Shown: positions 44,945 to 55,594 of the stretch, one piece after another
Position numbering within the stretch: position 1 is the stretch's first letter
Layout of the letters: each line of letters opens with the position of its first letter
Assembly (NCBI GenBank): GCA_963971405.1
Contig: OZ020488.1
Coordinates: forward strand, 42,452,888 to 42,516,887
Direction: 5' to 3'
DNA from: Psococerastis gibbosa
Taxonomy: Eukaryota; Arthropoda; Insecta; Psocodea; Psocidae
DNA length: 64,000 bases
Notes under the pieces: generated by a model
What the model was told of the DNA's origin: nothing
Seen by the model: only the letters and a program-made list of their open reading frames with translations
The model's database searches: none
Translations under genes and position numbers: made by a program

Positions 44945-45858
44945 CAGGGATGGATCCAGCCCATTGGGGGGGGGGGGGGTAGTCGTAGTACTAGACTTTT
45001 GGCAGAGTCCCAGGCCACGGTGAGGGCCCATAGGACACACGCCCCATCTTGCTCACTCGTACAACCCGATTGCGGTCGCGAAGCGCGCCGCCTCTTTTGG
45101 GCGAAGCTGTTTCCCTGCCTGTAGTCCTCCCAAAGCAAAACCGACCGAGGAAAGGCGTTCTCGCCAGACAGCCGGGCAGTCCATCAGCACGTGTCACCCG
45201 GTCTCAGCGCCAATCTCGCAGAAGCGGCAATCCTGCGTGGGAACCTGTACACCCAAGCTAGCAAGGTGAACCCGGAAGGGGCCGTGTCCCGTCAGCATAG
45301 CAGCAGCAGCGCGCACTGCTCGTCGACTGCTGGAGATGACATCTCGTTTTAGCCGCTCATCCGGTCCGAGCAAACATGCCTTGGAGAGATGCATTCCGCT
45401 TGCACTGGACCACACTGAGCTCCACTTGTCCCTCATGACGCAGTTCCCCTGGTTAAGGATAACCCTCCATGGGACCGGGAGAATAGGCTCCGGACCAACT
45501 GGAAAAACTGCTGATCCAGCACGAGCTAGTTCGTCCGCTTTTTCATTGCCAAGCAGTGACCGGGAACCCACACCAGCGTTACGGAATTATGGTGTCTCAA
45601 TGACATGTATGCAGCCTTACAGTCCCGTACAGCAGCAGAGGTAGCACAGCCCCGTTGAAGGGCTTGAATTGCGGATTTGCTATCGGAGCAAACTGCAATG
45701 GCCTTGCCACTAAAGTCTTCACAGCACTTTATTTTAGTTGTAGGTCCAAATAGGATAAACATATTATGTTGTGTCGATTAAATCAGAGAGTAATAAATTA
45801 ATTTACAATAGTTTTACTAAATCGGGGAGCTGCCCCCCCCCCCCTGTATCCGTCCATG
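44945..45858. mobile_element. hAT-like MITE carrying a LINE fragment
   Basis: The 914-bp unit starts 'cagggatggatccagcccat' and ends 'tgtatccgtccatg'. The flanks gtttcagg (44937-44944) and gttccagg (45859-45866) agree at seven of eight bases. Its outer parts match 12659-12830 in reverse complement (G run and 'gggtagt' at the left; 'tcgattaa', 'taataaattaa', 'tttactaaat' and the C run at the right). The middle, about 44983-45762, is LINE sequence on the minus strand. So a LINE fragment has landed in, or been captured by, a MITE. Confidence 0.75.
44983..45762 (-). pseudogene. LINE ORF2 RNase H and Cys-His region, 5' truncated and broken
   Basis: On the minus strand the order is CSDSKSAIQAL (RNase H third carboxylate block), TLVWVPGH, a frameshift near 45550, LLGNEKADELARAG (fourth block), AMLTGHGPFRVHLASLG, CRFCEIGAETG, an in-frame stop near 45203, then HVLMDCPAVWRERL. 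It is about half identical by eye to the RNase H end of the LINE at 4793-9975, so it is a related but different R1/LOA-group element. Base composition is clearly more GC-rich than its surroundings. Confidence 0.85.
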
Positions 45859-46034
45859 GTTCCAGGTCAGGTCAGAACTCAAAACAACAACCGTTTGGAA
45901 GTCAGGCATAAATAAAGGTCAGGATCCCATCCATCGTTCAAAAATCCCCCATCTGCTACCAAAACATCCGAACTTTAATAATAACAAACACAATAATAAT
46001 AACAGCAATTATGTCCTGAAGGACGTTTTGTATG

Positions 46035-46260
46035 AACCTAGGCCAACTTATTGTGGCCCTTTTCCAATGCCAACGACCCCATGGATTTCGGACATTATTT
46101 ATAATGTTTCCGTAGGAATTTTGGGTCATTGGCGAACTGATATACGCGTCATCGATGTCAACCTACACCGGCTACAAGCGTTAATTGACAAGCTGTGACA
46201 AGCTTACTATTGGTGCAGTGTAACAGCTGAAAGCATGACTTAACCAAGTACAGAAACGAG
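46035..46260. repeat. Dispersed repeat D, copy 1
   Basis: The run 'ccaatgccaacgaccccatg', 'gatttcggacattattt' and 'ctacaccggctacaagcg' recurs at 55595-55800 and 57612-57840 in the same orientation. No domain is recognised. The family is unclassified. Confidence 0.65.
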
Positions 46261-46321
46261 TTGAAACCTTATTTAAAATTGGTACTTTACGGAAATAAAA
46301 ACTTTAAACCGACCGAAAATT

Positions 46322-46510
46322 AGAGGAGACCAGCGGTTAAGACGACCCCCGGTTAGGCGTAGATCGTGGGTTCGAATACCGCAAAGCTCAGTTTTTCTAT
46401 ATTCTCTAATTATCGGTTATACGAGGAGGTTATCTCATCAACCAAAACTAATTTAATGTCAGTGTTATATATACCATATACTGCAATATATTGTATTTTA
46501 AACCGAGGTA
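46322..46510 (+). repeat. tRNA-like SINE, third type
   Basis: The head 'gaccagcggttaagacg' and 'gtgggttcgaatacc' fit A and B boxes well. The body 'cggttatacgaggaggttat' and 'tgtcagtgttatat' recurs at 38795-38900. The spacing of the boxes fits a tRNA-derived promoter, but the rest does not fold as a tRNA, so it is not called a tRNA gene. Confidence 0.55.
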
Positions 46511-47147
46511 TCATAGTGGTATAGTGAGGTCGAGTCGCACCAATTATTATATATACAGATTTTTTGATTATATAATTTCGGTTTAAGCCACCTACTGTGG
46601 CAACTTAAACCAACTCTATGATTCATGTGAACCGATGAGAGGTTGGCTAGGGGAGGCAAAAAGCACAGCGGAAACTATAAATTTACCCCATCCCCTCAAA
46701 ATGTGCAAAAACCATGTGAAACCCGATCGATTTAATCTCCCTCTGGCTTAGGGGAGCACGGCGAAGCCACTCAAAGTGGAAATTTCATCTATATTCTATA
46801 GGACCGTTCAGGTAAGGGAGAAGTGGGCAAATTGCACCCTTATAAACGTGTTTCAGATAATTGGTGCTTGTTTTCGGCTTATAATACCCCGCTCCTTCAT
46901 TCTATACACAGAAAATACGTCCTGTGTTATAATCAATTTAAGTTCAGATTGTTGGCTGATGTTCGACATTTGAGCAAGGACTTATAGAGCGGGTCCCACC
47001 ATTGTTTGAAAAGTCTCCATAAGGAATACTATGCGGCACCGCCATGTATTGGTACAGCCCGAACAGCAAAGAGTCAACCGACCGGGATTTTTCTGCTGTG
47101 GCGTATGTAAGACTCAACTCACCGTAGTATTACTATACCTTTTAGAG
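46511..47147. other. No clear gene; foldback scrap
   Basis: 46985-47060 ('gggtcccaccattgtttgaa', 'aaggaatactatgcggcac') matches one arm of the foldback at 18873-18990. Otherwise nothing is recognised. Confidence 0.45.
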
Positions 47148-47760
47148 GGACATGTAGAGTAGTGGTACAGACTCCGACTTTTACCCGAAAGATTGTTGCT
47201 TCGAGCCCCATACATGCTACATTTTCTGGCCATGCTTTGGAGGGCATGTAAAGCAGGCGGCCCCGGGTCTTTTTAGTTGAGTGTAAGGGAGCTTTTAAGC
47301 CCTAACTCCGCTAGGTTGGCTAAGGCGTGGTTTCCACCGACCTGCTAGTGCTAAATACAAATACGGTGACGTGGTAACAGACATTCAAGACTTAAGCGGG
47401 GTTTCCACCGACCTCGCATTGCAGAATGCAAATGACATTGACGGAAATGTTTGTTTTACTCTGTGCCATAGTTTAAATTGATCAATGATCATAGAGTAAA
47501 ATCACAAACAAACAAACTAAAATTAAAAAATGGCGACATGGGATATGTTAAGTACAAACATTTGAATAGATTTCTATAAAAAGAAAAATTCAAATTTCCG
47601 TCAATGTCATTTGCATTCTGCAATGCGAGGTCGGTGGAAACCCCGCCTAAGTCTTGAATGTTTGTTGCCACGTCACCGTATTTGTATTAGCACTAGCAGG
47701 TCAGTGGAAACCGCACCTTAGTTATAACAAAAGTCAATATGTATTTATTAATTAATTATA
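47148..47760 (+). repeat. SINE-A copy split by a foldback element
   Basis: The SINE runs from the head at 47148 to 'gctaggttggc' (47320) and continues after the foldback with 'ttataacaaaagtcaatatg' and a TTTATT-like tail (47718-47760). Placing the two parts together gives a normal SINE-A 3' end, which dates the foldback as the later insertion. The B box is altered. Confidence 0.75.
47321..47720. mobile_element. Foldback MITE with a second copy of its own ends inside
   Basis: 47321-47448 is the reverse complement of 47594-47720 over about 127 bp. Each arm holds the same end twice: 'taaggcgtggtttccaccga' at 47321 and 'taagcggggtttccaccgac' at 47393, mirrored at 47651 and 47720. This is what results when one element (about 47393-47651) inserts near the centre of a relative. 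The outer target looks like TA or TTA. The end sequence GG-GTTTCCAC is of a type seen at PIF/Harbinger-like MITE ends, which I hold only loosely. Confidence 0.85.
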
Positions 47761-47874
47761 CCTTTTTTTACCTAGCACTACGGCTTATTGGTTATGTCAT
47801 ACTGTGTTACTCTCCTTCTTCTAATGCCTCTTCTATCGAAGATTGGCGATCATCATGGATACTGTAGTCACGAT

Positions 47875-48054
47875 CAAGGCCGTAGCCAAGGGGGGTTAAT
47901 GGGGGGTTTGAACCCCCCCCCCCCTCCTCGAAATGAAATGGCTTGATACTAGATAGATCGGATTTTGAGAGGAAAAATAGAAACCACCATGTAATATCCT
48001 ATGAAATTTCTAACCCCCCCCCCCCCCCCGAAAAAAATCCTGGCTACGGCCTTG
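47875..48054. mobile_element. hAT-like MITE, complete copy
   Basis: The 180-bp element starts 'caaggccgtagccaagg' and ends 'cctggctacggccttg'. The flanks gtcacgat (47867-47874) and gttacgat (48055-48062) agree at seven of eight bases. It sits beside a short LINE family-2 tail scrap at 47830-47865. Confidence 0.82.
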
Positions 48055-48065
48055 GTTACGATGAC

Positions 48066-48300
48066 ATTAATAGGGAATTGTAATGCAGTGGTTCCCCCTT
48101 GCCTTCTGCATCCTTATTATGCCATTGACTCTTTATTGAGTTCCTCCGCCTCCAGGGCCAGTTTTTCAACCCCATGACCAAAGTGTGCTCTGCACAGGAA
48201 AGACTGTTTTTCTCTTATCCCGGCTCAAGCTCGGTCTCCCTACCTGTTTAGTCGCCATTGCGCGCTTCCATATTCACCACGAGGAGGTATACCCTTATCG
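48066..48300 (-). repeat. SINE-B, nearly full copy
   Basis: Reverse copy of the unit at 41488-41702: 3' end 'gggaattgtaatgcagtggt' at the left and head 'caccacgagg' preceded by 'ctgtttagtcgccattgcgc' at the right. Confidence 0.65.
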
Positions 48301-48767
48301 GGATTAAATTAGAGAACACCTGCTCTGCTGTCTGCATACCCTTGGGTTAGAAAAACAAGGAAGAGATGTGGAACTTGAGCCAACGACCTTACGGGTGAGG
48401 GTCTGAACTCCTGCCAGCACACTCCAACGCTCCTCATTCAATATATTATGTCTCTGCTTCTGTCTTATACAGCCAATTTCTGCAACTATTCCGTCGGCAC
48501 CTTCCATTAGCATCAAAATCATCGCCGTCAAGTCACAGTTAGTGCTGTAGCCTATATACACCTGCTGGTTAGTGTTATATCGATAGCCCATCACAAAATC
48601 CGTCAGCAATTATAGCCAGCTGTTTTAGACCGACAGATCTCCCACATCAACACAGCCAACAATAATAAAATTGGAGAAAGAATTAAATAAGCACCGGGTC
48701 TGTTCGAATAGAGTCTACTTAACTAACAGCACTAACACCATAGGTTCGATAGTGTTATCTTATAGAT
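48301..48767. other. No clear gene; tRNA-like stretch
   Basis: About 48370-48425 in reverse has 'cacccgtaaggtcgttggct', like the SINE heads, but no full SINE. Nothing else is recognised. Confidence 0.4.
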
Positions 48768-49150
48768 GCTTTTTGCTTTTTGTTGTTTCCAACGCTTGCT
48801 TCCAGCATTTCTACTTTAAGCAACCCTGTCAGCCTGGCGGGGGGAGTGAGTATGTTTGTTAACTTGAGGCACCCTAAGGGCAGACTCCTTCCCCTCGGGG
48901 GAAAGGGGAGTTGACTGACAGAGTAGACCTCCTGATTATAGTGGATTCCGAACCACTTGGGGAACATGGTAAAGTCACACGATTAAATCGGAAGTGACCA
49001 GGACTCGACACGCACGTTAGTCTACTGGTCTAGTCTCAGCGTGTTATCATGTCCCACCATGTTCCCCTGCCAACGCTGTGCACACTACCAATTTTGCCGC
49101 AATTTTGAACATGTTCTGCTCTTATGGAATCAACATGGTAAGGCCGCCGG
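48768..49150 (-). repeat. CAA-tailed interspersed repeat, longest copy
   Basis: In reverse this is the longest copy in the window, from a (GTT)-like start at 48780 through 'aaccctgtcagcctggcgg', 'gtggattccgaaccacttgg', 'accatgttcccctgccaacg' and 'atcaacatggtaaggccgcc'. The 'ggttcggaatcc' in the sense strand is one base from a B box, so a tRNA-derived origin is possible. Confidence 0.65.
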
Positions 49151-49870
49151 GATGACATGATAGTGGGGTTGTCTACCCGTTATCATTACATATATCCGTT
49201 ATATCGTTCCATATTTTCTGGGGAATATTATATTTATATTTATGGGAATAGTTCGTGCCAAAGCTTCAGTTGTCTCTGAATTTGCGCGTTCTAGCTGGTT
49301 GTTGTTCGTTGGTTGCATTCTGTTAACAATGTGTGAAGGATTCTTCACGCCCCAATAGTGCCTTTCAGCAATTAGCTACGGTTCATTGGCAGAACTACAT
49401 GGCGGTTCGATTATCGAACGATTATCTGGTCTAGTCAGACATGCAACCTATACTTCCTTGATGGTGGACAGCAGGGCAAAAACTGTCGATTACCTGTTAT
49501 GAACTGGTGCTAGATAATGATTTAAAGCAGATAGCCCTAGAATCCAGTGGCGGATCCAGATGGCGTTGGGAGATCCTGGTTCCCCCCCCCCCTCCCTACA
49601 CTACGAGAGTTGCCCTGCTTTTTAATCCATAGTGATCGAGACGTTGTTCAACTTTGGGGAGGGGAGACAATTTCTCTTGGAATTGGGAACCTGTGTGCTG
49701 CCCCTACATCTCATCATGCTTGCTTTGTAAATTTTGTGGTCCTCTGACATTCTCACGACGTGTCCCATCCATCTCTGACGATTTTATAAAACGTACTACT
49801 ACTCCTCCTCCACTGATTATTGTATCTATTTAGGGGTTGTTTCTAACATCTTATATCCTTGGGCCTTCTC
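49151..49870. other. No clear gene
   Basis: 'cagtggcggatccagatggc' at about 49543 is of the hAT MITE end type and is followed by a C run, but no right end was found. Nothing else is recognised. Confidence 0.45.
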
Positions 49871-49985
49871 TTACTTCAAGTTACAACCGGTTGGCAGCAA
49901 CGTGTGGCATCGATGCCTCCACTCCCCTCGATCCTGGCACGCCCTCTTCAGCTCCACGTAAGTATTGGCCCCTACATCCTCCACC
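49871..49985 (-). pseudogene. LINE ORF2 C-terminal tail (family 1)
   Basis: The minus strand reads YVELKRACQDRGEWRHRCHT, then LLPTGCNLK and a stop. It is the same subfamily as 39887-39985 but without the internal stop. Confidence 0.62.
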
Positions 49986-50277
49986 ACTTGCTACAGATAT
50001 TCTTTTCTCGGGCGCCCAGATCGGTTGACTCCTTCTATGGTTCCTTATTCCCTTCAATAAATAGTAAAATAAAGTGGGCCATAGGCGGAATTATGATTAT
50101 AATGGTGAGAGGGCATTTTGAGACCGGGGCTTAGAAAAAATCCAAAAATGTTCTAATCAGGCCTCTTCTCAGTAACTCCAAGATTCTAAGTTTAGTGAGA
50201 ACCTACCAAATTGTCTAAGAAAAATTTCGTTGATAAAGCTCGACTCAAAAATTTGGCTGTGTAGAATTTAGAATTCC

Positions 50278-50620
50278 AGCGAAGATTGGCGATCATCAAT
50301 TTGCACCTTGGAGACAGTAGCTCTGAAAAGGGAAGCCGTGCAGTTGCCAAACAACTGCCCCGGGTTTTTCAACCACGATGTTCTACCGGGGGCCCTCTTT
50401 CCTCCTACCTTCCCTTGGATTATGCAGTTTTTCGTTCCTCATCACTTGGCCGAAGCGTGTCAGTTTCCGTCTCTGAAAAAGTCATCAGCAACTCGGCTTC
50501 TGTGTCCATTCGCCTCAGAACCTCAGCATTATGGCCACGATCTTTCCAAGATATGCGCAACATTTGTCAGTGTATCCACATTTCAAATGCACATATTCAG
50601 CACTCCATAGCTTGATTCAA
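50278..50620 (-). pseudogene. LINE ORF2 C-terminal region (family 2), degraded
   Basis: The minus strand reads MLRISWKDRGHNAEVLRRMD, then TEAELLMTFSETE, after which the frame shifts; further blocks match the GRR..SWLKNP and final VQI-ANLR segments of the copy at 44245-44616. The 5' part is absent. Confidence 0.72.
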
Positions 50621-52604
50621 TCTCCAACCCTCCATACTTTATAGAACGATTGGGAACACATAACATTTTACCATTGTCAATCGAAAGTCCAACTGCAGAT
50701 TCAAGCACAGGTATGCCAAGCCAATAACCTACCTTACCGCTACTATTACAGTCAGTAGTAGGTAATAGTCAGTAGGCAGGCATGTAAATTAGTCTACACC
50801 TACGCAGGCCATTAACTACGGCACAACAAAGGCACGAGAGGAGCCAAAATTAGTCAACCTGTGCCACATGGGGTCCATTCATTTCAATTTTGATAGATAT
50901 GCCTGTAGGTATGATAATGCATATACTTTATTAGAGAACGTCACCGTTGTGCTACGTACTGTAGGTGTGTAAGGTGGCAAGGCGGCAGCCCGCCTGTACT
51001 TGTGGAAAAATCTACACATCCTGCGATCGGAGACGTGTCATAACTTGAGTTTGTTTTGTGATTGTTTTTTTTTTTTTAATTTTAGGCGCGGGACGTTATT
51101 TTGTATTGTATCAATTCCATGGAGGTATCTTGTTAAAAAAAAATTGACGAAAGTCCTTCCCCCAAAATAAAACCTAGATACGTGCTAGACTGAATTATAG
51201 ACAAAGATTAAAAAACAACATAATTATACGGTACTTCAGCACTTTACTAGAAAGGGAACATTGAATGGATGAGAAGCAACGTTTTACAGAATTAAAGCAC
51301 TGAAATATATTACAAAGCATGAGCGAAGCTGTAAAGCTGGATTAAGTAAGATTATGAAAGATTTAAAAGCATCTCATCAAAATTACTGGCAATAACCCTT
51401 TGGCAATTTTTTTCGAGTCAAAGACTTCATGGAGATCACGTTAATATTAATAAATATTAATTAATGAAATCTTGTAAAAATTTATGATTGAAATTTATTA
51501 ACCTGCATTCGGTAGCTTAATAGATAACAGATGAAAATTAAGAGACAATCGCTGGGGGAAAAACGATGGTAAAATTTCACAGGAAATATTGATGGTTTGC
51601 ATTAAGAGTCGAGTAATCAATTTGACGGTCACAACTCTGTAGAAGAAACGTTCTTCTACATTTTGATGCACATGTTGTAGCAGTCAGAAACACCGGTGGT
51701 CCACATTGGGTTTGATTTATAGAAAATAGTGGTCACTGTTAAAACAACAACAACAATCAAACAAAAAAATCCTTGATCGCCTGGGCAATGGACATTTAAA
51801 AGTGCCCTACTTCTATGAGTGTTAGTTAGAACGGCTCCCCCCCCCCCTTAAGTAAGAGGGGGCACCAAATGATGCACTCCCCCCCCAAAAAAAAAAATAG
51901 GTAGTGGGGTGTCTTTTACTCTCCTAAAGGGAACCTATTTAGACCCTGTAATGCACTATATCAGTGCGTCTAGTACATCGCACCCAGATTTTAATAATGC
52001 CATAACCCTAAAAAACATCAAAAATGAGTTTTGAAACTATTGACATCTGGGTGTGATATGTGCAAAATGTCAGCACAATTGACAATATGTAATTAAGTAA
52101 ACAATTGTAAGGTTTTTTTTTTCATCTTATTATTCGTAAATACATCCAAGGATAAGGTAAATGTAGGACACAAGAACGGTGCATAATAGTGCTGACTGGG
52201 CCTAAAATAAGTGGACAGTTAGCAAAATGTCAGCAACTGCCGACATTAGTAACAAAGGAGTGGCGGCATTTACAAGGGAGACAGGAGGGGGTTGCCAACC
52301 ACAACCCCTTGTGCCTAGTCAGGGGTGCAGGCGCCTCGAGTCGCGACATCCCATACATTAGACATCCCCATCCATTGGCAAATCCCCCCCCCCCCCACAG
52401 TCTGTTAGAGTTGGAATGTCAGGGTGGCTCCGAACAGTCATGGGTTCGGTCGGAACGCACAGAGCCGAGCACCGGATCGGAACTCCATTAACAATAATAG
52501 AAATCGGACTGAACCGAAGAAGTCGGTGAGCCCGACCATCCAACACTTTTCTTCTTCTTCTTTAAATGCGATTAAAGATATTTGCGTTCATCATGGCAAT
52601 TTTA
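50621..52604. other. AT-rich DNA, no clear gene
   Basis: C runs lie at about 51838-51848, 51881-51887 and 52385-52397. Nothing is recognised in about 2 kb. Confidence 0.4.
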
Positions 52605-52987
52605 GTCCGGTCTATAAAAGAGCAACGCCTAAGATGGCTGGGACACGTCGTAAGAATGTCCAGTCGATCGACCACACACTAACAAATGAAGACGAGTTCT
52701 AAAAAAATCGCACGTCGCTACTGGTCAGTGCATCACCAAATGACCGACATGCCAAGGGTGGGCGTTGGCTAGTAAGTAGTAAGTAAGAATATCAGACGAC
52801 CGTATGCTGAACAAGATGTACAAAGAAAGCATGACAGAAAGACGACTGTGGCGGGACGTCCTCGAAAACGCTGGAAGGCTGAGTTGAAAACTGACCTTCG
52901 CGAGTTAGGAGCCTGTAGAGCGTCGTACAAAACCGAGATGACTGGAGGAGTGTTGTTGAGCAAGCCAAAGCTCATCAAGGACTGTAG
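52605..52987 (+). pseudogene. LINE ORF2 C-terminal region (family 3), broken
   Basis: The plus strand reads RSIKEQRLRWLGHVVRM, then in shifted frames RMLNKMYKESMTERR and GRPRKRWKAELKTDLRELG, and last VQNRDDWRSVVEQAKAHQGL and a stop at 52987. This order is the usual ending of an insect LINE reverse-transcriptase ORF. At least two frameshifts break it. The 53780-53898 piece is the same family. Confidence 0.72.
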
Positions 52988-53009
52988 AGCCAGAAAAAGG
53001 AGAAGAAGA

Positions 53010-53225
53010 GCATGGCAATTTGGACCTTGGAGACTGCTGCTGCTTTTAAAAGGGAAGTCGTGCTCATGCCATACCACTTTCTCAGGTTTTTCAACCAGGA
53101 TGTTCTTCTTCTGCAGGGAGTCCTCATTCCTTCTAGCTTCCCGTGGATTATAACAAGCAGAAAGATGGTTGCATTTTTTTGTTCCTCATCACATGGCCGA
53201 AGTACGTCAGCTTCCGTTTCTTAAT
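53010..53225 (-). pseudogene. LINE ORF2 C-terminal tail (family 2)
   Basis: In reverse complement this matches 50278-50480 and 44450-44616 (the 'ccaaggtccaaattgccat' end and the region that encodes GRR..SWLKN). It abuts a family-3 tail in the opposite orientation. Confidence 0.6.
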
Positions 53226-53548
53226 CTTCTGTATCTATTGCCTACATTTGTAAAAAAATAAATCCAACTTTCACAGGAAAAATCTATCAAAGAATTACAA
53301 TATATTGTAGCCTATAATGTTCTACCAGACCACGTTTGCATGACACTTGGAACACTATAAAAATTGAATGAATTCGGTGTTTCACTCGTGTAAATTTTCG
53401 AATAAACCGAGATTTCCAAGCGTCTTCCTATTGTGGTCGGGTAGTCTGAGATGTTATAAAAAAAATATATATTTATTAGGTACCTACATTGCGTGCCATC
53501 ATTAGCCAATCACAGTCACAGTCATTGTCTCTTCTTAAGGCTACAATC
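53226..53548. other. AT-rich DNA, nothing recognised
   Basis: No gene or clear repeat is visible between two LINE remnants. Confidence 0.4.
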
Positions 53549-53700
53549 TTAGCGATTGGTTGGCAGCAACTCCCTGCATATCGTCCTCCAGTTTACTTGG
53601 TCCTCGATCTTCCTCTTCAGTTCTTGATATGATATTGCTCCTGCGTCTTCTTTTACTTGATCCATGAATTCCTTCTTCGGCCGTCCTCTTCGGTTATTGT
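53549..53700 (-). pseudogene. LINE ORF2 C-terminal tail (family 1)
   Basis: The minus strand has an open frame with RRGRPKKEFMDQVKEDAG, ISYQELKRKIEDQVNWRTIC and RELLPTNR followed by a stop. It is the best-preserved family-1 tail: open for about 50 codons and including the GRPKK basic block. Confidence 0.75.
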
Positions 53701-53779
53701 ACTTAGGTTCAATTAGGTTCAAAACTGCGGCCAATTGGTATGACGGCCACACTATCAAAATGGATATAATCAAGGAAGG

Positions 53780-53898
53780 AAGGACGAGTTAGAGAATGAC
53801 CTTCGCGAGTTGGGAGTCTCCAGATGGTGGAGCGTTGTGCAAAACCGAGAAGAATGGAGGAGTGTTGTCGAGCAGGCCAAAGCCCACCAAGGGCTGTA
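53780..53898 (+). pseudogene. LINE ORF2 C-terminal tail (family 3)
   Basis: The plus strand is open as KDELENDLRELGVSRWWS, VVQNREEWRSVVEQAKAHQGL and a stop. It lies tail to tail with the family-1 piece at 53549-53700. Confidence 0.72.
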
Positions 53899-54083
53899 GA
53901 GCCGGAAGAAGAAGAAGAAAGACTATCAAAATGTAGAGGAACTTGTTTTTTTAGGTTATTCGTGTTCAAACAATTTAATGAATGTATCCGATTAACCTCA
54001 TCAATCGCCTCACTAAGTAACCTAATAGGTACTTTATGACATCTTATTACGGTTCTATACGGTTGAAATGTCAGAACATGACA

Positions 54084-54262
54084 GGACCCGACAGGTTGTT
54101 GGTTCGAGTCCAACGCTTCTTACATTTTCTGGCCATGCTTTGGAGGGCATGTAAAGCAAGCGGTCCCGGGCTTTCCTAGTTGAGTGTAAGAGGGGGCTTT
54201 ATAGCTCTAACCCCGCTAGGTTGGCTTAGTAATAGAACAAAAAAGCCCTTATTTATTAATTT
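54084..54262 (+). repeat. SINE-A, 5' truncated copy
   Basis: It begins within the head just before the intact B box (ggttcgagtcc, about 54100-54110) and runs through the whole body to an A-rich end and TTATTTAT tail. Confidence 0.75.
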
Positions 54263-55026
54263 ATTTTATTTATGACATCTCATTAATGACTTTACGATCG
54301 ATGTACTATTGTATCATTTGAAAATATAGGATGATATTTTAACTCATGGAGATAGCCACCAAAATATCATCGCAAAATAACTCTTGCCACATTACCTGCA
54401 TGCTAAATTTGCTGTCAAATGCTGTAACGATCCAAATATAAAAAAAGCGGGAGAGATAGAAAAAACGTTCGACAGTAAATAATCGATCAACTCTCGAAGA
54501 AGAATGATTGCGATACTTCACAGACGATTCGAGAAACGATAAGGTTGCAGTTTGGTTGGGATTTGTTGACAAACGACAGCAAAGGAAACTAGCGAAAGGC
54601 CATGATTGGGGAGGGAGTGGAAAAAATCCAAAAGGCTGACACTTACGTATTTGAACGCGCGGGACTTCAAACTCTTCCATTTTCCACCTTAGGAATTTCA
54701 GCAAAGACTTTTGAAACGGAAATTGGGGGTTTTCGGGTGAAGGTTTTCAGGCCTAGACGGCTGCCGTAATCCTGTCATAGGGTTTCTCAATACTAGTTTT
54801 TTTAAGGGTATGTTTTCGCTGGCAGAAAATAGGGTCGTTTTCTATTTCCTTTTTAAATTTTCAAAAATGGGATTTGAAATTGATGGCGATGAAATGCGAA
54901 ATTTGGTAAATATTTCATTTTTTCAGGCCTAGGTAGGAAAAATGTCGGAAGTATAAATAAGTATCAATAAATGGGATTGGGAATTTATAAAATCGTCTCC
55001 TTTGTAACTTTGTAATATTTTGAACA
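54263..55026. other. No clear gene
   Basis: The minus-strand open frame 54339-54704 (121 codons) has no recognised domain and poor composition for a protein; treated as chance. 'cctaggtaggaaaaatg' to 'agtataaataagt' (about 54928-54968) recurs in altered form at 55325-55370. Confidence 0.4.
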
Positions 55027-55272
55027 CATTGTCATAAGAGTTAACTTAGTAAAACATCACATAAAAACATAAAAATATCATCACGACCGGTTTCGACAGA
55101 TTGTCATTCTCAAGTGAGCAGATAAAACTTAAAATAAAAACAAGTAAATGCAAGTTATAAACATTAATTTTACATTAACATTACTTGAGAATGACAATCT
55201 GTCGAAACCGGTCGTGACGATATTTTTAGGTTTTTTTTGTGATATTTTACTAAGTTAACTCTTATGACAATG
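55027..55272. mobile_element. Foldback element
   Basis: The left arm 55027-55115 and right arm 55193-55272 are inverted repeats of 80-89 bp, with 'cgaccggtttcgacagattg' in the left arm and its complement in the right. 'attgggaatt' occurs on both outer sides (54975-54984 and 55274-55283), so the inserted unit may be longer, from about 54986, with a TSD of around 16 bp. Confidence 0.75.
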
Positions 55273-55594
55273 AGATTGGGAATTAATGGCACCTTAATGA
55301 TAAAAAAAAAATATATATATATACCTAGGGAGGAAAATGGCGGAAGTACAATATGAAGTATAAATAAATGAATAAAAAGCCTGCGGAGGCTTGTTGCAGA
55401 ATTGCTCTTGCAATAACTTACAAGTTACATATTGTACGTAAAATGTAGATGAAAAATCTTTTAAAATTGTAAAAATTCAAAGGAAAACTTTACAGCTCCT
55501 ATTTTTGTTACTCACAACCTTCTCTCATCTTAGACAGCTGGGGCAGCCCCCCGATTTTGCTTTCCTATAATTTTTTTTTGAAGGACTTCGACTT
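55273..55594. other. AT-rich DNA
   Basis: A second version of the 'cctagg-aggaaaa' block lies at 55325-55370 and a short TA run at about 55311-55322. No gene is visible. Confidence 0.4.

Noticed and set aside
46322..46395. Functional tRNA gene
   Set aside because: Good A and B boxes, but the acceptor stem does not pair and the body matches a dispersed repeat at 38795-38900, so it is a SINE head.
49540..49600. Complete hAT-like MITE starting 'cagtggcggatccag'
   Set aside because: Only a left-end-like motif and a C run are present; no right end or TSD was found. The same holds near 13546, 35995 and 59211.
54339..54704. Minus-strand open frame of 121 codons
   Set aside because: No recognised domain and aromatic-rich low-quality sequence typical of read-through AT-rich DNA.
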